From: RPQJ01 sp963746325 | GTDB taxonomy: Bacteria; Pseudomonadota; Gammaproteobacteria; Steroidobacterales; Steroidobacteraceae | Length of the DNA stretch: 64,000 nucleotides | Assembly (NCBI GenBank): GCA_963746325.1 | Contig: CAVVBC010000005.1 | Span: 744,001 to 808,000 of the forward strand | Direction of reading: 5' to 3' | Shown here: positions 18,561-28,223 of the stretch, one piece after another | Position numbering within the stretch: position 1 is the stretch's first letter | Layout of the letters: every line of letters starts with the position of its first letter | Translations under genes and position numbers: made by a program | Notes under the pieces: generated by a model | What the model saw: only the letters and a program-made list of their open reading frames with translations | Database searches by the model: none | Told to the model about the DNA's origin: nothing

Positions 18561-20744
18561 TCAGTAGATCTCGGCGCCTTCGCGCAGGATCTTCGGGGTC
18601 ACGAAGATCAGCAGCTCGTCCTTGTTGTCGGTGCGGCCCTTGCTGCGGAACAGGACGCCAAGGCCCGGCACGTCGCCGAGGAACGGCACCTTGTTGACGG
18701 TGTCGCGACGTTCGGTTTCGAGGATGCCGCCCAGCACGACGGTCTGGCCGTCGTTGACCAGCACCTGCGTGGTGATCTCGCGCGTGTCGATGCTCGGCAC
18801 GAAGCCGCCCGTGGCGCTCGCCACGTTCTGGCCGACGCTGTCCTTCGACACCGTGAGGTCGAGGATGATGCGGTCGTCCGGCGTGATCTGCGGCGTCACC
18901 TTGAGCGCGAGCACGGCCTTCTTGAACTGCGTCGTGGTGGCGCCGCTCGAAGCCGATTCCTGGTACGGAATTTCCTGGCCCTGTTCGATGATCGCTTCCT
19001 TGCCGTTCGCGGTGATCACGCGCGGCGCGGAGACCACCTCGCCACGGCCTTCGCGCTGGGCCGCCGTGATCTCGAGGTCGACCACGTAATTGGAATCGAG
19101 CAGGGTCATGGCGAGCCGGCCGGCCGGGTTGGCGATCGGCAGGTTGACCATGTAGCGGTCGTTGACCGTAGGCGTCGTCACCTGGTTGCCGTTCAGGCCC
19201 GCATTGTTCTGCGGCGTGATGATCGGACCCGTGCCGTCGCTCGTATCCAGGCCCCGTGAACCCACGTACATGAGGCCGTCGGCGCCGTTGCTGCCGACCC
19301 ATGCGCCGCCGAAGCGCACGCCCAGCTCACGGCTGAAGTCGTCGCTGACGATGACGATGCGGGCCTCGATCAGCACCTGCTTGACCGGGATGTCGAGCGT
19401 CTGCACGAGGCGGCGAATGTCGGCCAGGCGGTCAGCCGTGTCCTGCAGCAACAGCGTGTTGGTGCGGTCGTCGATCGAGACGCTGCCGCGGTCGGACAGC
19501 AGCGTATTGCCCTTGCCCTGCGCCCGGATCAGCGACGCGAGGTCGGACGCCTTGGCGTAGTTGACCTGCAGGTACTCGGTCCGGACCGGCGCCAGCTCGG
19601 TCATCGACTTCTGCGACTCGAGCAGCTGCTTCTCACGCGCGGCCAGTTCCTCGGCCGGCGCGACATAGATGACGTTGCCTTCCTGGCGCTTGTCGAGGCC
19701 CTTCGTGCGCATGACGATGTCCAGCGCCTGGTCCCACGGCACGTTCTGCAGGCGCAGCGTGACGTTGCCCTGCACCGTGTCGCTGACCACGATGTTCTGG
19801 CCGCTCGTCTCGGCCAGCAGCTGCAGCACGGCGCGCGTCTCGATGTCCTGGAAGTTCAGGGTCAGGCGCTCGCCGCGATATTCCTTCTTGCCCGGGTCGG
19901 TCGCGGCGGCGGTTTTCACGCGGCGGCGCAATTCGAGCACATAGTCGCGATCGCTCTGGTAGCCAAGCTGCTCGTAGTCGCCGCTGGCGGCCACCACGAT
20001 GCGCGCGCCGGCGGGCGTGCTCGTCACGTCGAACGAGCTCACGGGCGTCGCGAAGTCGACCACGTCGTAGCGACGCGCGGCATCAGGTGCCACCTTGGTA
20101 CGCGGGAAATCGACGATGAGGCGGCCGCCTTCCTGCTTCAGGCTGGCCTGCACGCGCGGGTCGTTGGTGCGGATCATGATGCGGCCGGCGCCGTCGGTGC
20201 CCCGGCGGAAGTCGACCTTGTCGATGGTGAACGCGCCCGGTGCGGCTGCAACCGCGCCCGCTGTAGTGACTGTGGGCCCGGAGGCCGCGTTGCCGGCGGT
20301 GCCGCCGACCGACACGTAGACGTTGTTGCCTTCGGTGCGGGTCGAGTAGGGCTGCAGCGAATCGAGGTTGAAGACGACGCGCGTGCGACCGGAGGCTTCG
20401 GCCGCCACGATCGAGTCGACGCCGCTCGAGTTGACGTCGATGCGTCGCGACTCCAGCGCAACGGACGTGCCGGGCAGGTCGATGGCCAGCCGCGCCGGGT
20501 TGTCGATGGTGAAGGCGACGGGCTGCGGCGCCGGGCCGTCGAGCACGAGCTTGACCTCGAGCTGGTTACCGGGCTGCGGTTGCAGCTCGACCTTGGTGAG
20601 CCGGGTGGCCGCCTGCGCGAGCGCTGCCTGCGCGGCGAATGCGAGTGCCCCGGCCAGCGCGACGAGCGCCACGGCGCGGAAGGGCCGATGACGACGGCCA
20701 GCCTCCGGGCGGCGAAGGTTCACGTGCGACGATGCAGCGGTCAT
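18561..20744 (-). CDS. pilQ: type IV pilus secretin PilQ
   Basis: Forms the outer-membrane gate for the pilus fibre. The protein has 727 residues. A hydrophobic N-terminal signal (residues 20-46) precedes two AMIN-type domains that bind peptidoglycan (about 50-150 and 170-270), then a secretin/TonB short N-terminal domain (RGERLTLNFQDIETRAVLQLL), N1-type domains and the C-terminal secretin barrel with VLGGILETERRDTVNKVPFLGDVPGLGVLF. It is the last gene of pilMNOPQ, and a hairpin terminator follows. The frame is unbroken. Confidence 0.96.
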   Translation of the reverse strand: MTAASSHVNLRRPEAGRRHRPFRAVALVALAGALAFAAQAALAQAATRLTKVELQPQPGNQLEVKLVLDGPAPQPVAFTIDNPARLAIDLPGTSVALESRRIDVNSSGVDSIVAAEASGRTRVVFNLDSLQPYSTRTEGNNVYVSVGGTAGNAASGPTVTTAGAVAAAPGAFTIDKVDFRRGTDGAGRIMIRTNDPRVQASLKQEGGRLIVDFPRTKVAPDAARRYDVVDFATPVSSFDVTSTPAGARIVVAASGDYEQLGYQSDRDYVLELRRRVKTAAATDPGKKEYRGERLTLNFQDIETRAVLQLLAETSGQNIVVSDTVQGNVTLRLQNVPWDQALDIVMRTKGLDKRQEGNVIYVAPAEELAAREKQLLESQKSMTELAPVRTEYLQVNYAKASDLASLIRAQGKGNTLLSDRGSVSIDDRTNTLLLQDTADRLADIRRLVQTLDIPVKQVLIEARIVIVSDDFSRELGVRFGGAWVGSNGADGLMYVGSRGLDTSDGTGPIITPQNNAGLNGNQVTTPTVNDRYMVNLPIANPAGRLAMTLLDSNYVVDLEITAAQREGRGEVVSAPRVITANGKEAIIEQGQEIPYQESASSGATTTQFKKAVLALKVTPQITPDDRIILDLTVSKDSVGQNVASATGGFVPSIDTREITTQVLVNDGQTVVLGGILETERRDTVNKVPFLGDVPGLGVLFRSKGRTDNKDELLIFVTPKILREGAEIY

Positions 20745-20763
20745 TCTCGAATCTCCTTGCAGA

Positions 20764-21300
20764 TCATTCGCTCAGCGCCAGTGCAGCCGGGCGCTCTATG
20801 AAGCCGCCCATGCCGTCAGGAACGATCTCGATGAGCGAGATCTTGCCTTCTTCGATGCCGGTGATCCGGCCATCGCTCTGTCCCAGGTGGGTGCCGGGAA
20901 GCACCCGATGCACGAGCCCGTCCCTGGTCTGGACGAGTCCGAACAGCTTGCCCTTCAGGTTGACCGTGCCGACCATGCGCAGCGTGTCGAGCGAGAACTG
21001 CTCGAGGAACTCGCGCGGGCGGCTCTGGTCCGGGCGGATCGCGCCGGGCGCGTTGGCCGAGGCCGACAGGCCCGGCTCGAACGGCGCGCGCTGATCAGCC
21101 GCGGCGTAGTTGAACGTCTCGTAGGGCTTCACCTCGGGCAACGGCTCGATGCCGGTGCCAGGGGCACTCTTGATCTCGTCGACCTTGGCCTGCAACTCGT
21201 CCAGGTCGCTGCCGCAACCCGCGAGCAGCGCAATCACCGTGCCCAGCAACGCCAGGCGCGCGGACGACGGCTTCGTCTTCACGGTCGTGGTCATGCTCAT
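20764..21300 (-). CDS. pilP: type IV pilus assembly lipoprotein PilP
   Basis: Inner-membrane lipoprotein linking the PilN/PilO platform to PilQ. The protein has 178 residues. A lipobox LLAGC puts the acylated cysteine at residue 29. A flexible acidic linker follows, then the C-terminal beta domain (DTLRMVGTVNLKGKLFGLVQTRDGLVHRVLPGTHLGQSDGRI) that contacts the secretin. The start overlaps the pilO stop by 4 bp. Confidence 0.95.
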   Translation of the reverse strand: MSMTTTVKTKPSSARLALLGTVIALLAGCGSDLDELQAKVDEIKSAPGTGIEPLPEVKPYETFNYAAADQRAPFEPGLSASANAPGAIRPDQSRPREFLEQFSLDTLRMVGTVNLKGKLFGLVQTRDGLVHRVLPGTHLGQSDGRITGIEEGKISLIEIVPDGMGGFIERPAALALSE

Positions 21301-21995
21301 GCCTCACCCGCGGCAGGCTTCTTCTTGCCCTGGCGGTCCTTCTTCTTGGCCTTGCCCTGCGGCTCGTCCGCAGCCGCCTGTTCCTCGTCGTCGAGGTAGC
21401 GGTAGGTCTTGGCGGTCACGTTGAACGTGAGCTCGGTGGGATCGACCACGCCGCGGCCACTGGCCGGCACGATCTCGATGTCGTGGAGCGTGACGATGCG
21501 GGGCAGCGCGGCAATGCCGCTCGCGAAGGTGCCCATCTCGTGGTACCCGCCCGTCAGGCGGATCTTGATCGGCAGCTCGGCGTAGAAGTCTTTCTTGTTC
21601 TCGCCCTGCGGCTGGAACAGCTTCTCTTCGAGGCCGGCGGCCAGGCCGGTCTGCGAAATGTCGACGAGCAGGTTCGGCACTTCGGTCTTGTTCGGCAGCT
21701 GGCGCAGCATCGCGCCGAAGGATTTCTCCATTTCGGCGAGCTGTTGCCGGTAGGCCTCGAGGTTGGCCGCGCGCCGCGCCTTGGTGGAGAGCGACTCCAT
21801 CAGTTCGCTTTCCTTGGCGCGTTCCTCGAGCAGCACCGGCCGCTGCTTCTTCCAGACCAGGAAGTAGTAGCCGCCGGCAGTCACGACGATGAACAGCAGC
21901 GCGACGGTGGCGATGCGGATGGCGAACGGCCAGCGGCCCGGGTCGTTCGGGTCGAGGTTGCGGAGCTGGTCGAACAGGACCTGCAGCTTGTTCAT
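21297..21995 (-). CDS. pilO: type IV pilus inner-membrane protein PilO
   Basis: Partner of PilN in the alignment complex. From the ATG at 21995 the protein is 232 residues: a short cytoplasmic N-terminus (MNKLQVLFDQLRNLDPNDPGRW), a membrane helix at about 26-46, a coiled coil (residues 55-90) and a periplasmic ferredoxin-like domain (IKIRLTGGYHEMGTFASGIAALPRIVTLHDIEI). The C-terminal 25 residues are Lys/Asp-rich. It overlaps pilN by 4 bp and pilP by 4 bp. Confidence 0.94.
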   Translation of the reverse strand: MNKLQVLFDQLRNLDPNDPGRWPFAIRIATVALLFIVVTAGGYYFLVWKKQRPVLLEERAKESELMESLSTKARRAANLEAYRQQLAEMEKSFGAMLRQLPNKTEVPNLLVDISQTGLAAGLEEKLFQPQGENKKDFYAELPIKIRLTGGYHEMGTFASGIAALPRIVTLHDIEIVPASGRGVVDPTELTFNVTAKTYRYLDDEEQAAADEPQGKAKKKDRQGKKKPAAGEA

Positions 21996-22600
21996 TTGGC
22001 GGCCACCTTCTTGCGGGGCTTGCCGGCCGGCGCCGCCTGAGCCGCGTCCTCGGCCGTGGCCTGGCGCCGCTGGTTGGCGAACAGCGTGAACGAAGCGCCG
22101 CCCGTCGCGTCCTTCGTGCGGGTTTCGACGATCTGCAGGCTCGGGTCGGCGAGCCACTGCGAGGCGTCGATGTTGCGCATGAACGAGGACACCCGCGTGC
22201 TCGACTGCGCGACGCCGCGCAGCTCGAACCGGGTGCCTGACTGCCGCAGGTACGTCAGGTAGACGCCTTCGGGCATCACCCGCACGATCTCGTCGAACAC
22301 GTGCACGATCTCCGGACGGCTGCGCTGCAGCGTCTCGATGATCTCCATGCGCGCGAGCAGCCGCTGCTTCTGCCGGTCGAGGCCGTTGATTTCCTCGATC
22401 TGCTTGTCGAGCTGCGCGATTTCGCGCGTCAGGAAGTCGTTGCGGTCACGCTGGTGCTGGATCGAGGAGCTGATCTGCCACTGGCCGAGCAGCATGATGA
22501 GTCCCGCGGTGGCGACGGCGGCGCCCAGCGACAGGAAGAATTCCTGGCGCTTGCGCTTGCGCTCGGCCTCACGCCACGGCAGCAGGTTGATTCTTGGCAT
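21992..22600 (-). CDS. pilN: type IV pilus inner-membrane protein PilN
   Basis: Begins MPRINLLPWRE; the INLLPWR motif is the conserved PilM-binding peptide, which fixes the start at 22600. The protein has 202 residues, with a single membrane helix at about 20-42, a coiled coil (LTREIAQLDKQIEEINGL) and a small periplasmic ferredoxin-like domain. The C-terminal tail is alanine- and lysine-rich. It sits one base downstream of the pilM stop. Confidence 0.94.
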   Translation of the reverse strand: MPRINLLPWREAERKRKRQEFFLSLGAAVATAGLIMLLGQWQISSSIQHQRDRNDFLTREIAQLDKQIEEINGLDRQKQRLLARMEIIETLQRSRPEIVHVFDEIVRVMPEGVYLTYLRQSGTRFELRGVAQSSTRVSSFMRNIDASQWLADPSLQIVETRTKDATGGASFTLFANQRRQATAEDAAQAAPAGKPRKKVAAK

Positions 22601-22601
22601 G

Positions 22602-23663
22602 TCAGTCGAAGCTCCTGAGCGCAAGGCCGCAGGCCGTGAGCAGGGCCGTCGCGTCCTTCTTCACTCCCTGCGCCAGCGCGCGGGTCGAAATCTTCATCTG
22701 GCCGAGTGGATCGCCGCGCTCGGCCGGAATGCCGACCCGGCTGGCGATCACATCCGCCACGCCCGGGATGTTGGCGCAGCCGCCACAGACCAGGATCTGT
22801 TCGGGCTGCTCGCGTCCCGCGCCCGCCGCCAGGTAGAACTGCAGCGAGCGGCTCACCTGCTGGCACATGTCGTCGATGAACGGATCGAGCACCTCGGACT
22901 GGTAGTTGGCGGGCAGCCCGCCTTCCTTCTTGGCGCGCCCGGCCTCCTCGATCGAGAGGCCGTAGGTGCGCATGATCTCTTCCGTCAGCTGCTGGCCGCC
23001 GAAGGAGAAGTCGCGGGTGTAGGAAACCTTGGTGTCGCGCAGCACCGAGAACGTGGTGCTGCTGGCGCCGAAGTCGATGACCGCGATGTTGCGCTCCATG
23101 CCGCCGTCCGGCATCTGGTGCGTCAGCAGGCGACATGCGTTTTCGAGCGCGAACGCCTCGACGTCGACGATGCGGGCGGTGAGCCCGGCGGACTGCACGG
23201 CGGCCTGGCGCTGTTCCACGTTTTCGGAGCGCGTGGCCACCAGCAGCACGTCGAGCATGTCCGGGTCCTTCTCGGACGGGCCGATCACCTCGAAGTCGAA
23301 GCTGACCTCTTCCATCGGGAAGGGAATGTACTGGTCGGCCTGCATCTCGACCTGGGATTCCAGCTCGTCGTCGCGCAGGTTGCGCGGCATCTGGATGACC
23401 TTGGTGATCGCGGCGTCGCCGCTCACCGCCACCGCGCATTCCTTGCTGCGCGCGCCCGCGCGCTTGACGGCCCGGCGCACGGCCTCGCCGACCGCCTGGG
23501 CGTCGACGATCGCCTTTTCGTTGATCGCATTCGGCGGCGTCGGTTCGGCCGCGTAAGACTCGACACGATACGAATCGCCGGTGCGCGTCAGTTCGATCAA
23601 CTTGATCGAAGACGTCGTGATGTCGAGTCCGATGACCGGTCGGAACCTGCGCTGAAGCAGCAC
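22602..23663 (-). CDS. pilM: type IV pilus actin-like ATPase PilM
   Basis: Cytoplasmic actin-fold protein that binds the N-terminus of PilN. The protein has 353 residues. Actin-type phosphate loops are seen: GLDITTSSIKLIEL (residues 12-25) and VIDFGASSTTFSVL. Later come EQILVCGGCANIPGVADVI and PMEEVSFDFEVIG, typical of PilM. It is the first gene of the pil operon, divergent from ponA across a 360-bp gap. Confidence 0.95.
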   Translation of the reverse strand: MLLQRRFRPVIGLDITTSSIKLIELTRTGDSYRVESYAAEPTPPNAINEKAIVDAQAVGEAVRRAVKRAGARSKECAVAVSGDAAITKVIQMPRNLRDDELESQVEMQADQYIPFPMEEVSFDFEVIGPSEKDPDMLDVLLVATRSENVEQRQAAVQSAGLTARIVDVEAFALENACRLLTHQMPDGGMERNIAVIDFGASSTTFSVLRDTKVSYTRDFSFGGQQLTEEIMRTYGLSIEEAGRAKKEGGLPANYQSEVLDPFIDDMCQQVSRSLQFYLAAGAGREQPEQILVCGGCANIPGVADVIASRVGIPAERGDPLGQMKISTRALAQGVKKDATALLTACGLALRSFD

Positions 23664-24023
23664 GGTTGATCCTTCTAGTTCAAGAGGTTGCGCCGCGATT
23701 GTGTGGCAGTTTCAAAGCCCCCGCGCCACTATATATCAGGGTTGAACCTAATAGAATTGTGCGTGGGCTAACAAAAACCGACATCCGCGTCGCTCCCTGC
23801 GGGCGTGTTGGTGAAAAACCGTCGACCGTTCGCAAGGGTGGCGCAGCGCACGGCCTGGGGGCGGTGGCGAGCTAAGTGACGATCGGGACGAGGACCTCGA
23901 CGATGGAACGCCATGGCCTGCAGCATCCGAACCGGTAGCCCCGCCGCCTTAGGGTTGCCCCTTTAGGCCAGTGGCTTTGCGCCCCCGCCTTTCGACGGGT
24001 TTGCCCTTGTTGCGACGGCTACT
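23664..24023. promoter_or_regulatory. divergent pilM-ponA promoter region (gene-free)
   Basis: There is no convincing gene in this 360-bp gap. It holds the start signals for pilM (leftward) and ponA (rightward). An AT-rich patch around 23725-23760 (ACTATATATCAGG, TAATAGAATTG) stands out from the GC-rich background and could supply -10 elements for pilM. TACTAT at about 24019 is a possible ponA -10. Neither promoter has a clear -35 box by eye. The divergence of ponA from pilM is conserved in related bacteria. Confidence 0.4.
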
Positions 24024-26519
24024 ATGCACAGGGCTCAGGGGCGCAGCAAGGAACGGTTCGCAGTTTTCGCAATGGGTCGCAATGTGATAACCAGAATTCT
24101 CGGGGCCGTACTTTCCACAGGCCTGACCTGCATCGCGCTGGTCGCCATGGGATTTGCCGGCGCGTACCAGTACCTTGCGCCGGAGATTCCAGAGGCCGCT
24201 TCGCTGCGCGACGTGCGTACCCAGCTGCCGCTGCGTGTGTACTCGCGCGACGGCAAGCTCGTCGCGCAGATCGGCGAGCAGCGCCGTATCCCGGTCCAGT
24301 TCGACGACATCCCTGCCGTGGTCGTCGACGCCTTCCTCGCCGCCGAGGATGCCCGGTTCTTCGAGCACCCTGGAGTGGACTGGCAGAGCCTGCTGCGGGC
24401 GCTCCTCGCCAACGTGAGCGCAGGCAGCGCCCGCGAAGGCGGCGGCACGATCACCATGCAGCTCGCCCGCAATACCGTGCTCACTGCGGAGAAAACCCTG
24501 CGGCGCAAGCTCAAGGAGGTGTTCCTGGCGCTGCGCCTCGAGCGCGAGTTCTCCAAGCAGGAGATCCTCACGCTCTACCTCAACCGCATTTTCCTCGGCC
24601 AGCGCGCCTACGGGATCGGCGCCGCGGCCGAGGTCTATTTCGACAAGACCGTGCCTGACCTGACGCTGGCGGAAGCGGCCATGATTGCCGGACTGCCCCG
24701 TTCGCCGTCGCGTGACAACCCCGTGGCGAGCATCGAGCGCGCCACGGACAGGCGGACATACGTGCTGCGCCGCATGCTCGAACTCGGCAAGATCGACCAG
24801 GCCCAGCACGATGCGGCGATGCACGAGACTCTGTCCAACCGGCTGCACGGTCCCATCATCGAGCTCGAGGCGCCCTACGTCGCCGAAATGGTTCGTGCCG
24901 ACATGCTGCGCCAGCACGGCCCTGAGGCGCTGACCGCAGGCTTCAGCGTGACGACCACCATCGACAGCCGCCTGCAGCGGGCGGCCAACGCCGCCACGTG
25001 GCGCACCTTGCTCGAGTACGAGCGCAGGCATGGCTATCGCGGCCCGGTCGAGCGGATCGCGGCAGCACAGCTGGGCGATGCGGCCACGCTCGCGCTGGTG
25101 TTCAAGCGCAATCCGGGGCGCGGCAGCCTGCTGCCTGCCGTCACGACGGCCGTTGGCGACCGCAGTGCGGACTTCGTGCTGCGCAGTGGCGCGGCCGCCG
25201 TGGTCGAGTGGGAGGCGATGTCATGGGCGCGTCCCGTGATCAACCAGTTGCAGGATGCGCTGGGGCCGTTCCCCAAGACCCCGCAAGAGGTGCTCGCTGT
25301 TGGCGACGTGGTCTATCTGGAACCCCTGCCGGAAGGCAAGTTCCGGCTGGCGCAACTGCCCGCGGTCGCGGGCGCGCTGGTCGCGCTCGATCCGAACGAC
25401 GGCGCCATCGTCGCGCTGGTCGGCGGCTTCGATTTCGGTTCGAGCAAATATAATCGCGTGATCCAGGCCCAGCGCCAGCCGGGGTCGGCGTTCAAGCCCT
25501 TCCTGTATTCCGCTGCGCTCGAACGCGGCTTCACGCCGGCCACGCTCGTCAACGACGCTCCGATCGTGCTGCCGGGCGGCGGTGGCGCCGAGGGGGGCGA
25601 GGAGTGGCGGCCCCAGAACATCACCCGCAAGTTCTACGGCCCCACGCCCATGCGTGAAGGCCTGGTCCGCTCACGCAACCTGGTGTCGATCCGGCTGCTG
25701 CGGGGCGCCGGGATCGGCTTTGCAACGGGCCACATGGCGCAGTTCGGCTTTGGACCGCAGGCACTGCCGGCCAACCTGACGCTCGCGCTCGGCACCGGGC
25801 AGGTCACGCCGCTCGAGATGGCGCGCGGTTTCGCGGTCTTCGCCAACGGCGGCGCGCTGGTAACCCCTTATTTCGTCCAGTCGGTGCAGGGAGCCAACGG
25901 CGAGCAGACGTTCGCCGCGCAGCCCGCACGCGCTTGCAGCGAGTGCGAGTTCGACACACCGGTCGATACTGTCTCCTCCTCCCCTTCCCCTGCTTCCCCC
26001 CTGCCCGCGCGCGCACCGCAGGCGATCAGCCCGGCGAATGCGTTCGTCATGACCGACATGATGACCGACGTGGTCCAGCGCGGAACCGCGCAACGCGCGG
26101 CCGTCGCCCTCAAGCGCAACGACATCGCGGGCAAGACCGGCACGACCAGCGATCGGCGCGACACCTGGTTCGTGGGATTCAATGCCGACTACGCGACGGC
26201 TGTCTGGGTGGGCTTCGACCAGGAGCGCTCGCTCGGCGAGAACGAGGAAGGCGGCAAGACGGCCCTGCCCATGTGGATCTACTTCATGGAGGAAGCGTTG
26301 CGCGACAAGCCGGAGCATCGCCAGCCCGAGCCGCCGGGCGTCGTGCGCATGTGGGTGTCGCGCGCGAGCGGGGCGCCGAGCCGGGCGGGGGCGCCGGGTG
26401 CGCTGTTCGAAGCCTTCCTCGAGAACTTCGCCCCGCAACCCGGCATGGGCGGCTTCGGCGACGACGGGGTCGGTGCCGAAACGGTGGAATCGCCTGCCGG
26501 CGACGATTCGATCTTCTGA
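24024..26519 (+). CDS. mrcA: penicillin-binding protein 1A (bifunctional)
   Basis: Class A PBP that polymerises and cross-links peptidoglycan. It has 831 residues from the ATG at 24024; the ATG at 24072 (MGRNVITRILG) is an equally good start, directly before the membrane anchor. The glycosyltransferase 51 domain carries EDARFFEHPGVD, GGGTITMQLARN and ILTLYLNRIFLGQRAYGI. The transpeptidase carries the SxxK motif in QPGSAFKPF, SRN and KTGTT. An extra Ser/Pro-rich loop (SSSPSPASPLPAR) lies just before the last third. Its position beside pilM is typical of gammaproteobacteria. Confidence 0.95.
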   Translation: MHRAQGRSKERFAVFAMGRNVITRILGAVLSTGLTCIALVAMGFAGAYQYLAPEIPEAASLRDVRTQLPLRVYSRDGKLVAQIGEQRRIPVQFDDIPAVVVDAFLAAEDARFFEHPGVDWQSLLRALLANVSAGSAREGGGTITMQLARNTVLTAEKTLRRKLKEVFLALRLEREFSKQEILTLYLNRIFLGQRAYGIGAAAEVYFDKTVPDLTLAEAAMIAGLPRSPSRDNPVASIERATDRRTYVLRRMLELGKIDQAQHDAAMHETLSNRLHGPIIELEAPYVAEMVRADMLRQHGPEALTAGFSVTTTIDSRLQRAANAATWRTLLEYERRHGYRGPVERIAAAQLGDAATLALVFKRNPGRGSLLPAVTTAVGDRSADFVLRSGAAAVVEWEAMSWARPVINQLQDALGPFPKTPQEVLAVGDVVYLEPLPEGKFRLAQLPAVAGALVALDPNDGAIVALVGGFDFGSSKYNRVIQAQRQPGSAFKPFLYSAALERGFTPATLVNDAPIVLPGGGGAEGGEEWRPQNITRKFYGPTPMREGLVRSRNLVSIRLLRGAGIGFATGHMAQFGFGPQALPANLTLALGTGQVTPLEMARGFAVFANGGALVTPYFVQSVQGANGEQTFAAQPARACSECEFDTPVDTVSSSPSPASPLPARAPQAISPANAFVMTDMMTDVVQRGTAQRAAVALKRNDIAGKTGTTSDRRDTWFVGFNADYATAVWVGFDQERSLGENEEGGKTALPMWIYFMEEALRDKPEHRQPEPPGVVRMWVSRASGAPSRAGAPGALFEAFLENFAPQPGMGGFGDDGVGAETVESPAGDDSIF

Positions 26520-26577
26520 CGCCGCAAAGCGGTGCCCGGCGTTGCCGACCGACGACGATTCGGTATGCTCAGGGCCG

Positions 26578-27183
26578 ATGAGCCGGCAGAGACCCAATCC
26601 ACGCGCGGAGATGCTGCGGCAGGCCGTGGCCGAGGAAGCGGCGCGCGTCATGGCCGAACAGGGCATCGATGACTTCCTGTTCGCCAAGCGCAAGGCAGCG
26701 GAGCGCCTCGGTGTGGTCGACGCCTCGATCCTGCCGCGCAACACCGAGATCGAAGCCGCGCTGTTCGCCCGCCGGCGCCTGTTTTCCGGCGGACGACACG
26801 ACGAGACGATCGCGGAACTGCGCCGTGCCGCGCTGCAGGCCATGCAGTTCCTGGCGGATTTCGAGCCGCGGCTGGTCGGCCCCGTGCTGACGGGCGCGGC
26901 GTCGGCGCACTCCGACATCAATTTGCACCTGTTCTCGGAATCGGCGGAGACCGTCTCGATCCGGCTCGACGAGCGCGGAGTGCCGCACGAGCCGCTCGAG
27001 CGCAGGTTGCGCTTCGAGCGGGATCGCATCGTGAGTTTCCCTGCGTTCCGCTTCGTCGCGGGCCGGCAAACCGTCGATGCAGTGGTGTTTCCACTGGACG
27101 GCATTCGCCAGGCGCCTTCGAGTCCAGTGGATGGCAAGCCGATGCGCCGCGCGACCGCGGCGGAAGTCGCCGCAATGCTTTGA
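26578..27183 (+). CDS. conserved hypothetical protein, possible nucleotidyltransferase-like fold
   Basis: A 201-residue soluble protein that begins at the ATG at 26578. The N-terminal helical part (AEMLRQAVAEEAARVMAEQGIDDFLFAKRKAAERLGV) is followed by LPRNTEIEAALFARRRLF and a mixed alpha/beta domain with LTGAASAHSDINLHLFSES, which looks like the small nucleotidyltransferase-like domains that pair DxN/D residues on a strand. This type of protein occurs widely in gammaproteobacteria without an assigned role. There is no signal peptide or membrane segment. The fold assignment is inference. Confidence 0.65.
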   Translation: MSRQRPNPRAEMLRQAVAEEAARVMAEQGIDDFLFAKRKAAERLGVVDASILPRNTEIEAALFARRRLFSGGRHDETIAELRRAALQAMQFLADFEPRLVGPVLTGAASAHSDINLHLFSESAETVSIRLDERGVPHEPLERRLRFERDRIVSFPAFRFVAGRQTVDAVVFPLDGIRQAPSSPVDGKPMRRATAAEVAAML

Positions 27184-27354
27184 CGGTCCGCCCCGGCCCG
27201 AATCGGGGTCGGCAACGACTTAACCACGGCGCGCCATACCCCCGTCGGGATGTAGGAATGCACCGACTCCCGTTCGGCACTCTTCCGAATGGCACCCTCC
27301 CGGGCGCCGGCGCATTCTCGAGTCGGAGACCGGGAACGCAGGGAAGGAACCACC

Positions 27355-27819
27355 ATGAGCCGCATACGAGTTGTCGTCGCCGACCAGGCCGAGGCGATCT
27401 TCTACGACATGTCCTCCCTCAAGACCCGTCCCGTCGAAGTGGCGCGGTTGAGCGACCCGAGCTCACGTCGCCCGACTTTGGAACTGAGCGCACAACAAGA
27501 CCGTCCCGGGCGCAGTTACGAGAGCATGGGTGGACAGCGGCACGCGGTGGGGGACGAGCCACCCGAACTCCGGCGACAGCAGGCAGCGACCTTCGCACGG
27601 ACCATCGCGGAAAGGCTGGACGCAGACCGGCGCGAGCATGCATTCCAGCAGCTCATCGTCGTGGCGAGCGCGCCGTTTCGCAGCATGCTGCGCTCGGAGC
27701 TGACGGCTGGAATCAAGGCCTGCATCGTCTACGAGGTACCGAAGGACCTGGTGCACAGCCGGCCCGAGGTGTTGCGCGATTACCTGCCGGACTCGGCGCA
27801 GGAGCTCAAGTCCGCGTGA
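27355..27819 (+). CDS. host attachment family protein
   Basis: A 154-residue soluble protein starting MSRIRVVVADQAEAIFYD after a GGAAGG ribosome site. The C-terminal half (HAFQQLIVVASAPFRSMLRSELTAGIKACIVYEVPKDLVHSRPEVLRDYLP) matches the family annotated as protein required for attachment to host cells, originally described in plant-associated bacteria and related to an RNA-release-factor-like beta/alpha fold. The family name does not prove a role in host contact. A long repeat-filled gap lies downstream. Confidence 0.75.
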   Translation: MSRIRVVVADQAEAIFYDMSSLKTRPVEVARLSDPSSRRPTLELSAQQDRPGRSYESMGGQRHAVGDEPPELRRQQAATFARTIAERLDADRREHAFQQLIVVASAPFRSMLRSELTAGIKACIVYEVPKDLVHSRPEVLRDYLPDSAQELKSA

Positions 27820-28223
27820 CTGCTGGGCTGTCGGACAGCGCGTCACGTGACATTTGCAGGCGATTGATCCGGGGCCTTTCCCCGAGCTTGGAAAGGCAGA
27901 CACGCGCTCTGGGAAAGGCCCCGGATCAATCGCTTGCGACACACGGCGCCTGAGCTAGTCCGCGGGCATGCCCGCGAACGTCGCACGGCGCATGTAGTCG
28001 GTTCCCAACGCAGCGGAATGCGCCGTGCGGGTTTTCGCGCCCGCGCGAAAGCCGCTCAGGCGCGTGACGTCACGCGTTCGATCCGGCATGTCCTGGCGCG
28101 CGCGTGTCTGCCTTTCCAAGCGCGACAGGACATGCCGGGTCGGACGTCGGGACAGTCACGAGCGAGTCTGATTTTCCGAGCTCGGGGAAGCGGATACCCG
28201 CGAGGCGGGAATCAGCGGACGAC
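27820..28223. repeat. hairpin repeat cluster between convergent genes
   Basis: This 404-bp gene-free gap carries more members of the family seen at 853-1197. Hairpin A has 27-nt arms at 27856-27882 and 27911-27937 with one mismatch; its 28-nt loop (27883-27910) is the exact reverse complement of the loop at 1013-1040. Hairpin B has arms at 28076-28095 and 28126-28145 with two wobble-type mismatches, and its loop again contains the core on the other strand. A diverged copy (about 28164-28226) abuts the gltA stop. The region 27940-28070 between them shows nothing recognisable. Confidence 0.85.

Noticed and set aside
27355..27819. Phage or virulence island marked by the host-attachment-family gene
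   Set aside because: No phage, transposase or toxin gene nearby; base composition matches the surroundings.
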